Below, piece after piece: positions 36,030-45,062 of a stretch of 64,000 nt of DNA. The notes beneath the pieces were generated by a model. The model saw only the letters and a list, made by a program, of their open reading frames with translations, searched no databases and was not told the origin of the DNA. The DNA is taken from contig JAMCPM010000011.1 of NCBI GenBank assembly GCA_023382335.1, positions 333,095-397,094 on the forward strand. The letters run 5' to 3'. Position numbers and translations under genes: made by a program. The DNA comes from Actinomycetota bacterium (GTDB taxonomy: Bacteria > Actinomycetota > Thermoleophilia > BMS3ABIN01). Numbering within the stretch: the stretch's first letter is position 1; the number at the start of each line of letters is the position of its first letter.

Positions 36030-36588
36030 CTCCCAGCAACCAGCGGCTGACGACGAAGATCGGCGCGGCCAGCAGAGCGTTCAGTATCGCCGTGGGCAGC
36101 ACGATCCGCAGCAGGACGAACCCCGCCGAGGCCTCAACCCCCAGCAGGAACATGATCATGGCATGCAGCACCTGCACCACCGCGGTGCAGACAAAGACTA
36201 TCAGGACGGGCGGGAACCACGAGTCGGGGTCGACCCCTTCGGCGTAGCGCCCGCTGAAATACCCGGCCAGGGTGAACAGGAAAGAGGAGATCCCCAGAGT
36301 CTGGAACAGGGCGATGTCGATGAGAAGCCCGGTCGCGAAGCCGACAGTGGCGCCCCAGACCGGGCCGCGCATCATCGCCAGGCAGATGACGATGACCATG
36401 GCCACATCGGGCTTGGCTCCCAGCACGGTCAGATAAGGCGCCGCCGATGTCTGCACCACCACCGCGCCGATGACCAGCAGGAAGACCTTCAGGGGAAAAT
36501 AGGGGCTGTCCTGCTTGGTCACGTGCATGGAGGAATCCTCGTTGCGATGCAGGATCTTCAGACGTTTCTTTTTGACCGGCCTGGCCAC
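35995..36588 (-). CDS. mreD: Rod-shape-determining membrane protein MreD
   Basis: A 197-residue protein with about five membrane helices; KPDVAMVIVICLAMMRGPVW and GATVGFATGLLIDIALFQTL match MreD. It opens with a basic segment MARPVKKKRLKIL before the first helix. MreD stabilises MreC in the elongasome. Position between mreC and mrdA supports the call, since MreD sequences are poorly conserved. Confidence 0.9.
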   Translation of the reverse strand: MARPVKKKRLKILHRNEDSSMHVTKQDSPYFPLKVFLLVIGAVVVQTSAAPYLTVLGAKPDVAMVIVICLAMMRGPVWGATVGFATGLLIDIALFQTLGISSFLFTLAGYFSGRYAEGVDPDSWFPPVLIVFVCTAVVQVLHAMIMFLLGVEASAGFVLLRIVLPTAILNALLAAPIFVVSRWLLGGEKRTGLFSEQ

Positions 36589-36626
36589 GTCAGCAACCCA
36601 TCCTTTTTTGGGAACACCATGGCACG

Positions 36627-37496
36627 TCAGGAACCCGGGTCAACCAGCGGCGCCTGATCGGCTCCCGCCGGCGGGATCAGCACGCTGACTTCTTCCAGCC
36701 TGCCGAAATCCACAAAGGGCGTAATCGATACGCTCTTGAAATATTCGATCTCCTGGTCGGCGGTCTCGTCGACGACGCCGATCTGGATTCCCTTGACGAA
36801 AAGCTTGCCGCTTCCGGACGTCACCACGACGTCATTCTTCTGCACCTTCTGGTCCTTGTCGACGAAGTCCATCTCCAGCAGCCCGTTGATGCTGCCCTTG
36901 ACCGTGCCAGTGGCGGTGCCGGTCTGCAGCTTGGATTCCACATGGCTGTTCTGATCGATGATCAGCAGGACCTGCGCCGAGTTGGTGGTGACCGCGGAGA
37001 TCTGGCCCACCAGCCCCTGGCCGCTGACCACGGTCTGGCCGAGCTGCACGCCGGCGTCAGTGCCGCGGTTGATGGTGATGGTCGCGTTCCAGGCCGAGCC
37101 CGAGCGCCCGATCACGCGTGAAGTCACAAAGGTATAGTCCTTGGGGAAGGAAGGCTGGTTGACGAAGCCGAGCATCTCGCGCAGCCGCTTGTTCTCGTCG
37201 GCCTGTTCGCGCAGGGAGACCACCTCGGTGCGCAGCTGGTCCGACTCCTGGCGCAGGTGCTCGTTCTCGCTCTGTGCCGAGAAGAGCCCGCTCACCCATT
37301 CATAGGAATTGCGGAAAGGATCCAGCGCCGAGGAGATTCCGGATTCGATGGGAGAGATGACTCTGAGGCCGCCGCGCTGGGTCGAGTGAAGAACACCGCC
37401 CATGGGTTCGCGGAAGTACCATGTTAGCATTGCCATGGATACCAGCAGCAGGGCCGCCAGCACCGCTTGACGTTTGACTACTGTCTTGCGGGCCAA
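36627..37496 (-). CDS. mreC: Rod-shape-determining protein MreC
   Basis: A 289-residue single-span protein: a membrane helix at residues 10-28, a coiled coil (NEHLRQESDQLRTEVVSLRE), then the beta domain with VIGRSGSAWNATITINRGTD, GQTVVSGQGLVGQI and VVTSGSGKLFVKGIQIGVVD. MreC links MreB and PBP2 at the membrane surface. It is 22 bp downstream of mreB. Confidence 0.95.
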   Translation of the reverse strand: MARKTVVKRQAVLAALLLVSMAMLTWYFREPMGGVLHSTQRGGLRVISPIESGISSALDPFRNSYEWVSGLFSAQSENEHLRQESDQLRTEVVSLREQADENKRLREMLGFVNQPSFPKDYTFVTSRVIGRSGSAWNATITINRGTDAGVQLGQTVVSGQGLVGQISAVTTNSAQVLLIIDQNSHVESKLQTGTATGTVKGSINGLLEMDFVDKDQKVQKNDVVVTSGSGKLFVKGIQIGVVDETADQEIEYFKSVSITPFVDFGRLEEVSVLIPPAGADQAPLVDPGS

Positions 37497-37518
37497 GATA
37501 AAACCTTAAGTATTGAGC

Positions 37519-38523
37519 CTAAAATCGTCTTTTCGATTTGGCGTGTCGGGAGGACTTGTGCAGCGCCTCGAATTCCTCCAGCGAACGCCCGGAGCCCACC
37601 GCCACACAGGTGAGCGGGGACTCGGCCAGATGGATCGGCATGCCGGTCTCCTCGCGCAGCCGTTCGGCCAGGCCCTGCAGCAGCGAACCGCCGCCGGCCA
37701 GCATGACGCCCCTGTCCATGATGTCACTGGCCAGTTCGGGCGGAGTCTTGTCGAGCGTGGTCCTGAGGGCGTCGATGATCGATGACACCGGCTCGGCCAG
37801 GGCCTCCCGGATCTCTTCCGACGTCAGCACGATGGTCTTGGGCAGGCCGGTCACGAGATCGCGTCCACGGATCTCCGCCTGCTCTTCTTCCTTCAAAGGA
37901 TAGGCGGAGCCGATCTCCAGCTTGAGCTCCTCAGCCGTCTGGCTTCCTATCATCAGTTTGTACTCTTTCTTGACGTGCGCCATGATCGCTTCGTCCATCT
38001 CGTCGCCGCCAACACGGATCGACTGTGATGTCACGATGCCTCCCAGCGATATCACGGCCACCTCGCTGGTGCCGCCGCCGATGTCGACGATCATGTTCCC
38101 GGTCGGCTCGCTGACCGGCAGGCCGGCCCCGATCGCCGCCGCCATCGGTTCCTCGATGAGATAACAAAGGCGGGCGCCGGCCGAGAGCGTAGCTTCCTCG
38201 ACGGCGCGCTTTTCCACTCCGGTTACTCCGGAGGGAACACAGACCACCACGCGCGGATGCGCCCAGCGGTTCTGATGGACTTTCTGGATGAAATGGCGCA
38301 GCATCTGCTCGGTGACATCGAAGTCGGCGATGACACCATCCTTGAGGGGACGGATGGCGCTGATGGTTCCAGGTGTGCGGCCCAGCATGCGCTTGGCCTC
38401 GGCTCCGACGGCGTGCACCTCGCCGGTGCGCTGATCGATCGCCACCACCGAAGGTTCGCTGAGGACGATGCCCCGGCCCCGCACATATACAAGCGTATTG
38501 GCGGTGCCAAGATCCACGGCCAT
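37519..38523 (-). CDS. mreB: Rod-shape actin homologue MreB
   Basis: MreB filaments position the elongation machinery. The product has phosphate-1 [13 protein letters not shown], connect [20 protein letters not shown], phosphate-2 [19 protein letters not shown], adenosine motif [12 protein letters not shown] and a C-terminal [20 protein letters not shown]. The coordinates use the first standard start (ATG at 38523), which has no good ribosome site. Homologues carry about nine more residues before this ATG. The in-frame upstream codons FAGFGGRD match those, and the best site, AAGGAG, precedes an ATC codon at 38565; the true start may therefore be that ATC. Confidence 0.95.
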   Translation of the reverse strand: MAVDLGTANTLVYVRGRGIVLSEPSVVAIDQRTGEVHAVGAEAKRMLGRTPGTISAIRPLKDGVIADFDVTEQMLRHFIQKVHQNRWAHPRVVVCVPSGVTGVEKRAVEEATLSAGARLCYLIEEPMAAAIGAGLPVSEPTGNMIVDIGGGTSEVAVISLGGIVTSQSIRVGGDEMDEAIMAHVKKEYKLMIGSQTAEELKLEIGSAYPLKEEEQAEIRGRDLVTGLPKTIVLTSEEIREALAEPVSSIIDALRTTLDKTPPELASDIMDRGVMLAGGGSLLQGLAERLREETGMPIHLAESPLTCVAVGSGRSLEEFEALHKSSRHAKSKRRF

Positions 38524-38861
38524 GTCACGCCCGCCGAAACCGGCGAAATAAGCTAGAAAACTGATAAGAACTCCTTTTCGAAACCTTCCGGGGCTGCGCA
38601 GGTTCCTATGGTAACAAAGAGGGGGCGTTATTTCCTAACGCCGAAACGCCTGTCTCAAGCGCGACGCCGGATCCTTGCGCCCCCGAAATACCCCCGAAAT
38701 GCCCGATATTGCAGCAAATATGGACTCCATCAGGAGCACGTCATTATATACCAAATAGTTTGGAGGGCAAAACCCGGAGGCTCAATCCATAAAGCATAGG
38801 TTGAGTGTTAAGCTGCCGGTACGAACCCCGGCTTGAGGTTTTAGAGGTTGATCGCCGGGCT
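38524..38861 (-). other. mreB leader and promoter region, no coding gene seen
   Basis: From the promoter (38743-38770) to mreB the leader is 170-210 nt. It contains a hairpin GGCGTT...AACGCC near 38628-38646, an AAGGAG site at 38571-38576, and a GCCGG/CCGGC stem near 38812-38835 between the beta-helix gene stop and the promoter. No U-tract follows it, so read-through from the upstream gene is possible. I see no gene. Confidence 0.5.
38743..38770 (-). promoter_or_regulatory. Promoter of the mreB operon
   Basis: In minus sense TTGCCC (38765-38770), a 16-bp spacer and a perfect TATAAT (38743-38748). It would start transcription near 38736 and serve mreB through mreC, mreD, mrdA, rodA and the DUF697 gene. 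Confidence 0.6.
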
Positions 38862-40208
38862 CTAGGGATACGTGTAAGAGGTGCCGGAGCCGTCGCTGGC
38901 GCTCACGGTCATGCTCGACCGCCAGCTTCCGGTGTTTTCAGGTATCTGATACCTGAGAGTGAAGACTGCCGAAGACAGCGGCTCGATATCCGCCGCCGGT
39001 GAAGGCAGCGCCGTCAACAGGGTAACACCGTCGGTATTCGTGTTTCCTGTCAACCTGGCGCCGAAGGCCTTGGTCGTGCCGTTGTTAGCCAGCGTCCAGT
39101 CGACAGTCAGTTCCCTGAAGACGTAATCCGCGTACGAAGCCCAGTGAGCCGAGGGCACTTTGAGAGCGAGCGCCGGCTTGGCGATCGCCGTGGTCCAGCC
39201 GTTGGCCGTTGTCCATGGCAGGTTGTCCTGGCCGCCGCTCAAGATGTATGCCGCGTCGCAAAACACGTCACCGTTGAGGTTGTTGCAACCAGTGGCGGGC
39301 GAGTCGTAATCGCTCCAGTAGTTGCCGCCGTTAGGCGCGTCCATGTTGAAGCTGTTGCCGCTGCTGACGCCGGTCACCACAGCCTGAGTAGGATTGTTGA
39401 CAAAGTTGTTGCGATGTATGGTATTGCCGGCCGAATCCATGATGCTGATTCCATCGACGATATTGCTTTCGATCCAGTTCTCGAAAATCGAGTTGCCGTT
39501 CGCGCCTGACTGCAGCAGGATCCCATCTCCCCAGGCTGCCTCCGCCAGCCCGTTGGCGCTGATGGTGTTGCCGGTGATGACGTTGTTGGAGGAGCCGATC
39601 GCTTCGATGCCGCAGTTGTAATTGGCGACCAGGTTGTTGCCCAGCAGCACGTTGCCGTCGGAGCCTTCAAGCCTGATGCCGTCTCCGGCGAAGGGGCCGC
39701 CCGGCACACTCACGGGGAGGCCGCTGAAGAGAGCATTGACGTACGACACCATGTTGCCACTGGAGCCCTGCAGATAGACGCCGTAGAACATCCCCTGGAT
39801 ATTCAGATTCTCGATGGTGACACCGGTGCGGTTGGCCACATTGACGCCGATGACGCCGGCGGTGGCGAAAGGGCCGATGGTGTGCGCGGCTCCGTCGAGA
39901 GTCACGCCGTCGCTGTCGATTTCGATGCCTACGGCGTAGTCATCGACCAGAATATCGCGGGAAAGGGTGCATTTGTGCGCGCCGGCATTCCAGACGCCGA
40001 CCGCGGGACAATCGCCGCCGGTCGAATCATCGATTATATGGATAGTCGGATCGGCCACCGCCAGTGAACCAAGGGCGATGCCGGACGTGAACTGTACGGG
40101 AACCAGGAATACCAGCAGAGAAAAAGCGAGGACCGCGAGCATGACGCCCACACGAAAAGAAGACTGCCTGCCGGCAAATGTGCCGGGATACGCTCTTGGA
40201 CCCTTCAC
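38862..40208 (-). CDS. Exported NosD-like right-handed beta-helix protein, shorter paralogue
   Basis: A 448-residue protein with a membrane/signal segment at residues 21-45. A region with NosD/PbH1-type repeats (GNTISANG, GNSIFENWIESNIVDGISIM, GNTIHRNNFVNN) spans about residues 90-300. A conserved block follows (GGNYWSDYDSPATGCNNLNG, DVFCDAAY, GGQDNLPWT). The last 105 residues form a beta-sandwich-like domain beginning ASYADYVFRELTVDWTLANN and ending YTYP. The same order recurs in the neighbour at 40417. The N-terminal CTLSRDI and paired Cys suggest extracytoplasmic disulfides. The substrate is unknown; the copper-binding label of NosD is not justified here. Confidence 0.75.
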   Translation of the reverse strand: MKGPRAYPGTFAGRQSSFRVGVMLAVLAFSLLVFLVPVQFTSGIALGSLAVADPTIHIIDDSTGGDCPAVGVWNAGAHKCTLSRDILVDDYAVGIEIDSDGVTLDGAAHTIGPFATAGVIGVNVANRTGVTIENLNIQGMFYGVYLQGSSGNMVSYVNALFSGLPVSVPGGPFAGDGIRLEGSDGNVLLGNNLVANYNCGIEAIGSSNNVITGNTISANGLAEAAWGDGILLQSGANGNSIFENWIESNIVDGISIMDSAGNTIHRNNFVNNPTQAVVTGVSSGNSFNMDAPNGGNYWSDYDSPATGCNNLNGDVFCDAAYILSGGQDNLPWTTANGWTTAIAKPALALKVPSAHWASYADYVFRELTVDWTLANNGTTKAFGARLTGNTNTDGVTLLTALPSPAADIEPLSSAVFTLRYQIPENTGSWRSSMTVSASDGSGTSYTYP

Positions 40209-40298
40209 CCAATACCCCTTCCAAACCCGTTAATGGATGACCTGCCCGGGGCGCGAACGTGACTACCGGATTCGCCCGCCCGATGAACAAGTTATGTA

Positions 40299-40327
40299 AC
40301 TTTATTGCGAAGGCGCATAAATGTCAA
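40299..40327 (-). promoter_or_regulatory. Promoter of the shorter beta-helix gene
   Basis: In minus sense TTGACA (40322-40327), 17-bp spacer, TAAAGT (40299-40304). The hexamers and spacing are identical to those upstream of the paralogue at 43243, and the start would be near 40292, about 84 nt before the ATG. Confidence 0.7.
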
Positions 40328-40366
40328 CAGTTTAAGTCAACTTTATACTCTGCCAAGCAGCGCGCA

Positions 40367-40431
40367 GACAGCGCTACAGATACTGTTGGCAGCGCTACGA
40401 ATACGCGCTGGCAGCGTTACGGATACGTGTA
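40367..40431 (-). repeat. Three imperfect ~22-bp tandem copies at the 3' end of the beta-helix gene
   Basis: Units of 21-22 bp share the core GGCAGCGCTACGAATACG (plus sense) at 40367, 40388 and 40410. The last unit encodes the final YTYP-stop of the gene at 40417; the other two are degenerate copies just downstream, so the gene end has been tandemly duplicated. Confidence 0.6.
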
Positions 40432-43194
40432 GGCGTTGCCGGCGCCGTCCAGGGCGCTGGCATAAAGAGTCGATCTCCAACTGCCTACGCCGCTCGGCAC
40501 ACTGTATTTGAGCGTGAGCGATGCTGAGGAACCGGATGCGATGTCTCCGGCCGGGACGGGCAGCGGCGTGGTCATGGTAACGCCGTTGCTGTTGATGCTG
40601 GCGGTGATCTGCACCGCGTAGGCGATGTTCGCCCCGGCATTGGCAAGGGACCAGTCTACTGTAAGAGTATGCGCAAGGTAATCGGCATATGAAGCCCATC
40701 TGGGATGAGGCAAGCTGAGGCTCAGCGACGGTTTGCCGGAAGACAGCGGCGGCGACCCCCCGCTCCATCCGTTTCTGGCTGTCCAGGGAAGATGATCGGC
40801 GCCGCCGTAGACGGCCAGGGCTGCGTCACAGAAATAATCTCCGTCCGTATTGATGCATCCCTCCGGTGGCGTGTCGTAATCACTCCAGTAATTGCCGCCG
40901 GTGGGAGACGGCATGTCCAGGGAGTTGCCGCTTCCCCCGGTCATGAACGCCTGGGTCGTGTTGCCCTCGAAGTTGTTGTGATAGATGTAGTTATCGCTCG
41001 ATGCGGAAAGATACAGGCCGTAATTGTTGCCGGTGATGGTGTTGCCGGTGATGATGTTGTGGCTGGCGGCCTGTAGATAGATGCCGTAGCCGAAATTCCT
41101 GATGGTCAGGTTCCTGACCGTGACATTTGATTTAACCTGCAGGGACCAGCCCATGGTGAATGCATCAGCCCCCGAGATCGTATGGCCGTTTCCATCAAGG
41201 GTGATTCCGTTATCAACAATGGATATGCCGTTATTGGTGAAGTTCAGATCGGTGGTAAGTGTGCAGGTCTTGCTGTACTGATCCCAGACACCGATGGCGG
41301 TGCAGTCGCCGCCGGTGACGTTGTTGCGGATGTAGCGTGTCGGCGAAACCGGCGGTGAGCTGGTGTCGACCGTGAAGGAACCGCTGGCGCCGCCGTGATT
41401 CCCAGCCAGGTCGCCGGCCTGGGCGGTTATCGAATGGCTGCCATTTGCCAGCCCGTAGACGCCGCAGGCCGCGCTGGCCGCGGTTATCGAGCAGCCGGAG
41501 AGCCGGCCGCCATCTACGTAGACAGCGACGCTGGCAAGGTCGATCCCGGAACCGGCGCCATCGGTGAAATCAGCATATACGACCGTCGAAGCCGTGTTGA
41601 TTGTGCCAGTGGGCAGGATATTGCTGATCACGGGAGCGATGCTGTCGACAAAGTCGAAAGACCCGCTGATGGGGCTGGAATTGCCGGCGCCGTCCGATAC
41701 CGAGCCGCTGATAACATGCGGACCCGTGGCAAGTCCGGAAACGCCGCAGCTGACTCCCGAAGCGTCCGCGCTGCAGGCGGGGATCCTGACGCCGTCGAGA
41801 TAGACGCTCACTGAAGCCGTGTCGATGCCGCTGCCGGCGTCGGAGAATACAGCCGAAACGGTCTGGGAGCTACTGGCGACCGTGCCGGATGGCTGCACCG
41901 AGCTGACGGTGGGCACAGTCTTGTCCACGGTGAAGGAACCCGAGCCGGAACCGTGATTGCCGGAAATGTCATCTACATAAACCGCGATCGTGTGGCTGCC
42001 GTCGGCAAGGCCGGATGCCGAACAGCTGACTGCCGCCGCCGAGCCTGTGCAACCGGCCAGCCTGGCGCCGTCGAGATATACGGCGGCCGTGGCGCTGGCG
42101 ATGCCCGAGCCGTCGCCGTCGCTGAAGTAGGCGCTGATGCCGGCGGAGCCCGAATCGATCATGCCGGATGGCTGGATGCCGCTTACCACCGGCGCCAGGT
42201 TGTCAGTAAAAGTGAACGCGCCGCTGAAAGTGCTGGTATTGCCGCGATTATCCGCGACCGAACCGCTGATCGAGTGAGCTCCGAGCGCCATTCCGTGGAC
42301 AGCGCAGCCGGTGCTCTCCTGTGTGGCGGCGCAACCGCCCAGCAGATTTCCATCGAGATAGACGGCAACTGAAGCCAGGTTGATATTGCTGCCGGTATCC
42401 CGGTAATAGACCTTGACGGTCGCGGAACCTGAGTTGATAGTGCCGGCGGGCTCGACTGAAAGGATCTCCGGCGGCGCCGAGTCAGGCGGATGCACGAGGT
42501 CCCAGCCGCCGGCTGAGGTGTAAGCCTGGATATCCTGGCCGCCGGTAAAGGCATAGGCGGCGTCACAGAAGGAATCGCCGTTGTTGTCGCTGCAACCCTC
42601 GCCAGGGGTATCAAAACTGCTCCAGTAGTTGCCTCCGGCCGTGTCTTTGCTGAAGACATTTCCGGAGCCGCCGCTGACGGTGGCCTGCGTGGCGTTGTTG
42701 ACAAAATTATTGTTATAAATGGAGCTGGCGGTGGAGATGCTGACACTGATGCCGGTAGTGTTGTTTTCGAGAGTGTTGCCGGTGATCGTGGTGTTCTTCG
42801 AGGCCTGCACCAGGATGCCGGTGCCGAAATTCCGTATCGTCAGATTCCTGATGGTGACGCCGGTGCGAATGGACATGGCGCCGCCGGTGGTAAAGCTGCC
42901 GGTGTCGGTGATGAAGTGGCCGCCGCCGTCGAGAGTGACGCCGTCGCTGCTGATGATGATGCCGTTGCTGCCGGTGAAGGTCAGATCAGAGGTCAGCGTG
43001 CAGGTCTTGCTGTACTGGTCCCAGATCCCGATCGAGGAACAGTCCCCGCCGGTGCCGCTTGTGGAGATGTATTTTGTGGAGGTGCCGGCGGCTGGAGCCA
43101 TGCTCACAGCCAGCAGACTGATAAAGACTATGATGGAAAACGGGATGAGCAGTCTCGTACAGAACCTGCCACCCGTCCAGGCTAATTGTTTCAT
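40417..43194 (-). CDS. Exported two-module beta-helix protein with four Ig-like repeats
   Basis: A 925-residue paralogue of the neighbour at 38862. A signal peptide (residues 10-36) precedes a first beta-helix module (about 40-235, ending GGNYWSSFDTPGEGCSDNNG). Four Ig-like repeats of about 90 residues follow (240-610), each with VxxxxPSGTI at the start, VAVYLDG and a paired Cys loop (GCTGSAAAVSC, ACSADASGVSC). A second beta-helix module runs about 625-815, and a C-terminal domain (ASYADYLAHTLTVDWSLANA) ends YTYP. Such proteins are usually surface or secreted sugar- or matrix-binding factors; the ligand cannot be told. It is the largest secreted product here. Confidence 0.75.
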   Translation of the reverse strand: MKQLAWTGGRFCTRLLIPFSIIVFISLLAVSMAPAAGTSTKYISTSGTGGDCSSIGIWDQYSKTCTLTSDLTFTGSNGIIISSDGVTLDGGGHFITDTGSFTTGGAMSIRTGVTIRNLTIRNFGTGILVQASKNTTITGNTLENNTTGISVSISTASSIYNNNFVNNATQATVSGGSGNVFSKDTAGGNYWSSFDTPGEGCSDNNGDSFCDAAYAFTGGQDIQAYTSAGGWDLVHPPDSAPPEILSVEPAGTINSGSATVKVYYRDTGSNINLASVAVYLDGNLLGGCAATQESTGCAVHGMALGAHSISGSVADNRGNTSTFSGAFTFTDNLAPVVSGIQPSGMIDSGSAGISAYFSDGDGSGIASATAAVYLDGARLAGCTGSAAAVSCSASGLADGSHTIAVYVDDISGNHGSGSGSFTVDKTVPTVSSVQPSGTVASSSQTVSAVFSDAGSGIDTASVSVYLDGVRIPACSADASGVSCGVSGLATGPHVISGSVSDGAGNSSPISGSFDFVDSIAPVISNILPTGTINTASTVVYADFTDGAGSGIDLASVAVYVDGGRLSGCSITAASAACGVYGLANGSHSITAQAGDLAGNHGGASGSFTVDTSSPPVSPTRYIRNNVTGGDCTAIGVWDQYSKTCTLTTDLNFTNNGISIVDNGITLDGNGHTISGADAFTMGWSLQVKSNVTVRNLTIRNFGYGIYLQAASHNIITGNTITGNNYGLYLSASSDNYIYHNNFEGNTTQAFMTGGSGNSLDMPSPTGGNYWSDYDTPPEGCINTDGDYFCDAALAVYGGADHLPWTARNGWSGGSPPLSSGKPSLSLSLPHPRWASYADYLAHTLTVDWSLANAGANIAYAVQITASINSNGVTMTTPLPVPAGDIASGSSASLTLKYSVPSGVGSWRSTLYASALDGAGNAYTYP

Positions 43195-43242
43195 TGCCCC
43201 CTCTTGCCAGCTTCTGGGTAAGCCGAAAAAAACACTTTCGAA

Positions 43243-43271
43243 ACTTTACGTAATTGATTACTGATTGTCAA
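43243..43271 (-). promoter_or_regulatory. Promoter of the larger beta-helix gene
   Basis: In minus sense TTGACA (43266-43271), 17-bp spacer, TAAAGT (43243-43248). Predicted start near 43236, 42 nt before the ATG, which has AGAGGGGG 3 nt upstream. Confidence 0.75.
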
Positions 43272-43373
43272 CCGGAATTGTCATGTATTCAAACTCTATT
43301 GGTTCGGTATAATTCGCGGAGCCTGCGCGGGTTCCTGCAAATAATAATTTGAAACCTAGGTCAATCCGTCTTG

Positions 43374-43988
43374 TCAACTATTATTCGAGCGCCACGACTG
43401 CGGCGGCCACTGGCCTTTTTCCCGCAGCATCGCCGCCAGCAGAGGCACAGGCAGGCCCACGACGTTGGTGTAGTCGCCCCTGATCTCTTCGACGAATGCC
43501 GAGGCCCGGCCCTGGATGGCGTAGCCTCCGGCGCGTCCACGCCATTCGCCGCCGGCCACATAGATCTCGAGCTCGCTGTCGGGGACCGGCGCGAACCGCA
43601 CCTCGGTGACGGCGTGAGCGGTCTCCTCGATCCTCTCCCCCGGTCCCGCTCCCGCCCATAGCAGAGTAAGTCCGCTGTAGACCAGGTGGGTCTTTCCGGA
43701 GAGGCGGCGCAGATAATCGAACGCCTGCTGCTCGTCGCGAGGCTTCCCGGCAGCGCGTCCCAGAATCACTACCATGGTGTCAACGCCGAGGATGTGCCTG
43801 CCGGATGGGAGCGGCTCCACCTGGCCGAGTATCGAGAAAGCCTTGCCGCGGCTGTGGCGCTCGACCAGTTCGGCCGGCAGATGGCCGGCGAGCTCTTCCT
43901 CGGGATAATCGGGTTCGACCACCTCGAAGTCGACGCCGAGCGCTTCCAGCAGGGCCTTGCGCTGGGGGGACTTCGAGGCTAGATACAT
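43374..43988 (-). CDS. maf: Maf family nucleoside triphosphate pyrophosphatase
   Basis: Maf proteins hydrolyse non-canonical or modified NTPs. The 204-residue product has the opening LASKSPQRKALLEALG, the catalytic GVDTMVVILGRAAGKPRDEQ, and AGGYAIQGRASAFVEEIRGD followed by NVVGLPV. The usual leading Leu-Ile strand is partly trimmed because the ATG is close to the motif. It follows ndk with a 46-bp gap and probably ends that transcript. Confidence 0.93.
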   Translation of the reverse strand: MYLASKSPQRKALLEALGVDFEVVEPDYPEEELAGHLPAELVERHSRGKAFSILGQVEPLPSGRHILGVDTMVVILGRAAGKPRDEQQAFDYLRRLSGKTHLVYSGLTLLWAGAGPGERIEETAHAVTEVRFAPVPDSELEIYVAGGEWRGRAGGYAIQGRASAFVEEIRGDYTNVVGLPVPLLAAMLREKGQWPPQSWRSNNS

Positions 43989-44034
43989 CAGGGAATGTAG
44001 ATTGCCATTGAGGTGATGGAGAGGTGCGGCGTTC

Positions 44035-44448
44035 CTAGGTTATTTCGCTCTCGCTGAAATAAAGGGCGATCTCACGCTCGGCGCTCTCGGGCCCGTCGGA
44101 GCCGTGTACGATGTTGGCTTCGATGTCGAGTCCGTAGTCGCCGCGGATGGTTCCGGAATCGGCGGCCATGGGATTGGTGACGCCCATCATCTTGCGCACA
44201 ACCGAGATGGCCTCGGGGCCCTCGAGCACAAAAGCGGCCACCGGGCCCGACGTGATCGAAGCGACCAGGTCGCTGAAGAAATCCTTCTCGCGATGCTCGG
44301 TGTAATGCTCCATGGCCAGGTCGCGATCGACCCGCAGGAATTTCATCGCCTTGATACGAAATCCCTTGCGCTCGAAACGCGCCAGGATCTCACCGACTAG
44401 TCCGCGGGCGACTGCCCCCGGTTTGACCAGCACAAAAGTCCGCTCCAA
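44035..44448 (-). CDS. ndk: Nucleoside diphosphate kinase
   Basis: Ndk transfers the gamma phosphate from ATP to NDPs through a phospho-His. The 137-residue product has ERTFVLVKPGAVARGLVGEI (most members have KPDGV here, so Asp is replaced by Gly) and the active-site NIVHGSDGPESAEREI with the catalytic His. The change lies beside the nucleotide site and is unusual but not disabling. It lies between maf and the zinc-ribbon gene. Confidence 0.95.
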   Translation of the reverse strand: MERTFVLVKPGAVARGLVGEILARFERKGFRIKAMKFLRVDRDLAMEHYTEHREKDFFSDLVASITSGPVAAFVLEGPEAISVVRKMMGVTNPMAADSGTIRGDYGLDIEANIVHGSDGPESAEREIALYFSESEIT

Positions 44449-44512
44449 TTTTCCTCCAATGAGAGTTCGGGTTTGAAGATGCTGCCTTGACCGATCCGCC
44501 GGCTGCGGCGGC

Positions 44513-45043
44513 TCAGGCGAAGAGCTCGTCCTCTTCCGCGACCGTGCGTTTGGCGGGCGCCTTCCTGACGGCGCCGCCTATGTCATTGGCGCAGTAGGGA
44601 CAGACCTTCCAGGAAGGATCCAGCGGCTTGTCGCAGGAAGCGCAGGCCACCTTGAGCTCGCGGCGGCACTTGGGACATACGAGGTAATCGTCGCGCACCG
44701 GAGTGCGGCAGGCGGGGCAGCGGTTGGCGCCGCCGACCAGTTCCTGCTCGCGGGCCCTGATCTCCAGGTCGCGCTCGAGGACATCCTCGAGGTATTCCGG
44801 CGGCCGCAGGATGACATAAAAAAGCGTGCCCACGTAGGGAAAGATCAGCGAGGTCGCCACGGCGACGCCGATCATCATCGGATCGGTGATGCGGCGCTTG
44901 GCGTCCTTGTAGGTCCAGAAGGCGAGCGCCAGCCACATTGCGACCAGCATCGCCTTCGACATCATGGTGGTGAACTTCCACCAGGGCGAATCGAAGAAGC
45001 TGGTGCTGTCGGTAGTCTCAGCCTGCAGGATCAGAAAATTCAT
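44513..45043 (-). CDS. Two-helix membrane protein with double zinc ribbon
   Basis: The 176-residue product has two membrane helices (about residues 27-50 and 58-80) and a C-terminal pair of zinc ribbons: CPACRTPVRDDYLVCPKCRR and CASCDKPLDPSWKVCPYCAN. This is a double-zinc-ribbon (DZR/DZANK) protein. Its role is not known; such tails usually bind nucleic acid or protein partners. It is 20 bp downstream of folC. Confidence 0.8.
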   Translation of the reverse strand: MNFLILQAETTDSTSFFDSPWWKFTTMMSKAMLVAMWLALAFWTYKDAKRRITDPMMIGVAVATSLIFPYVGTLFYVILRPPEYLEDVLERDLEIRAREQELVGGANRCPACRTPVRDDYLVCPKCRRELKVACASCDKPLDPSWKVCPYCANDIGGAVRKAPAKRTVAEEDELFA

Positions 45044-45062
45044 GGCACCTGTCTTTTGTAGC

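Noticed and set aside
38862..43194. NosD copper-insertion protein call
   Set aside because: Only the repeat fold is shared; no nitrous-oxide reductase genes or Cu ligands are present.
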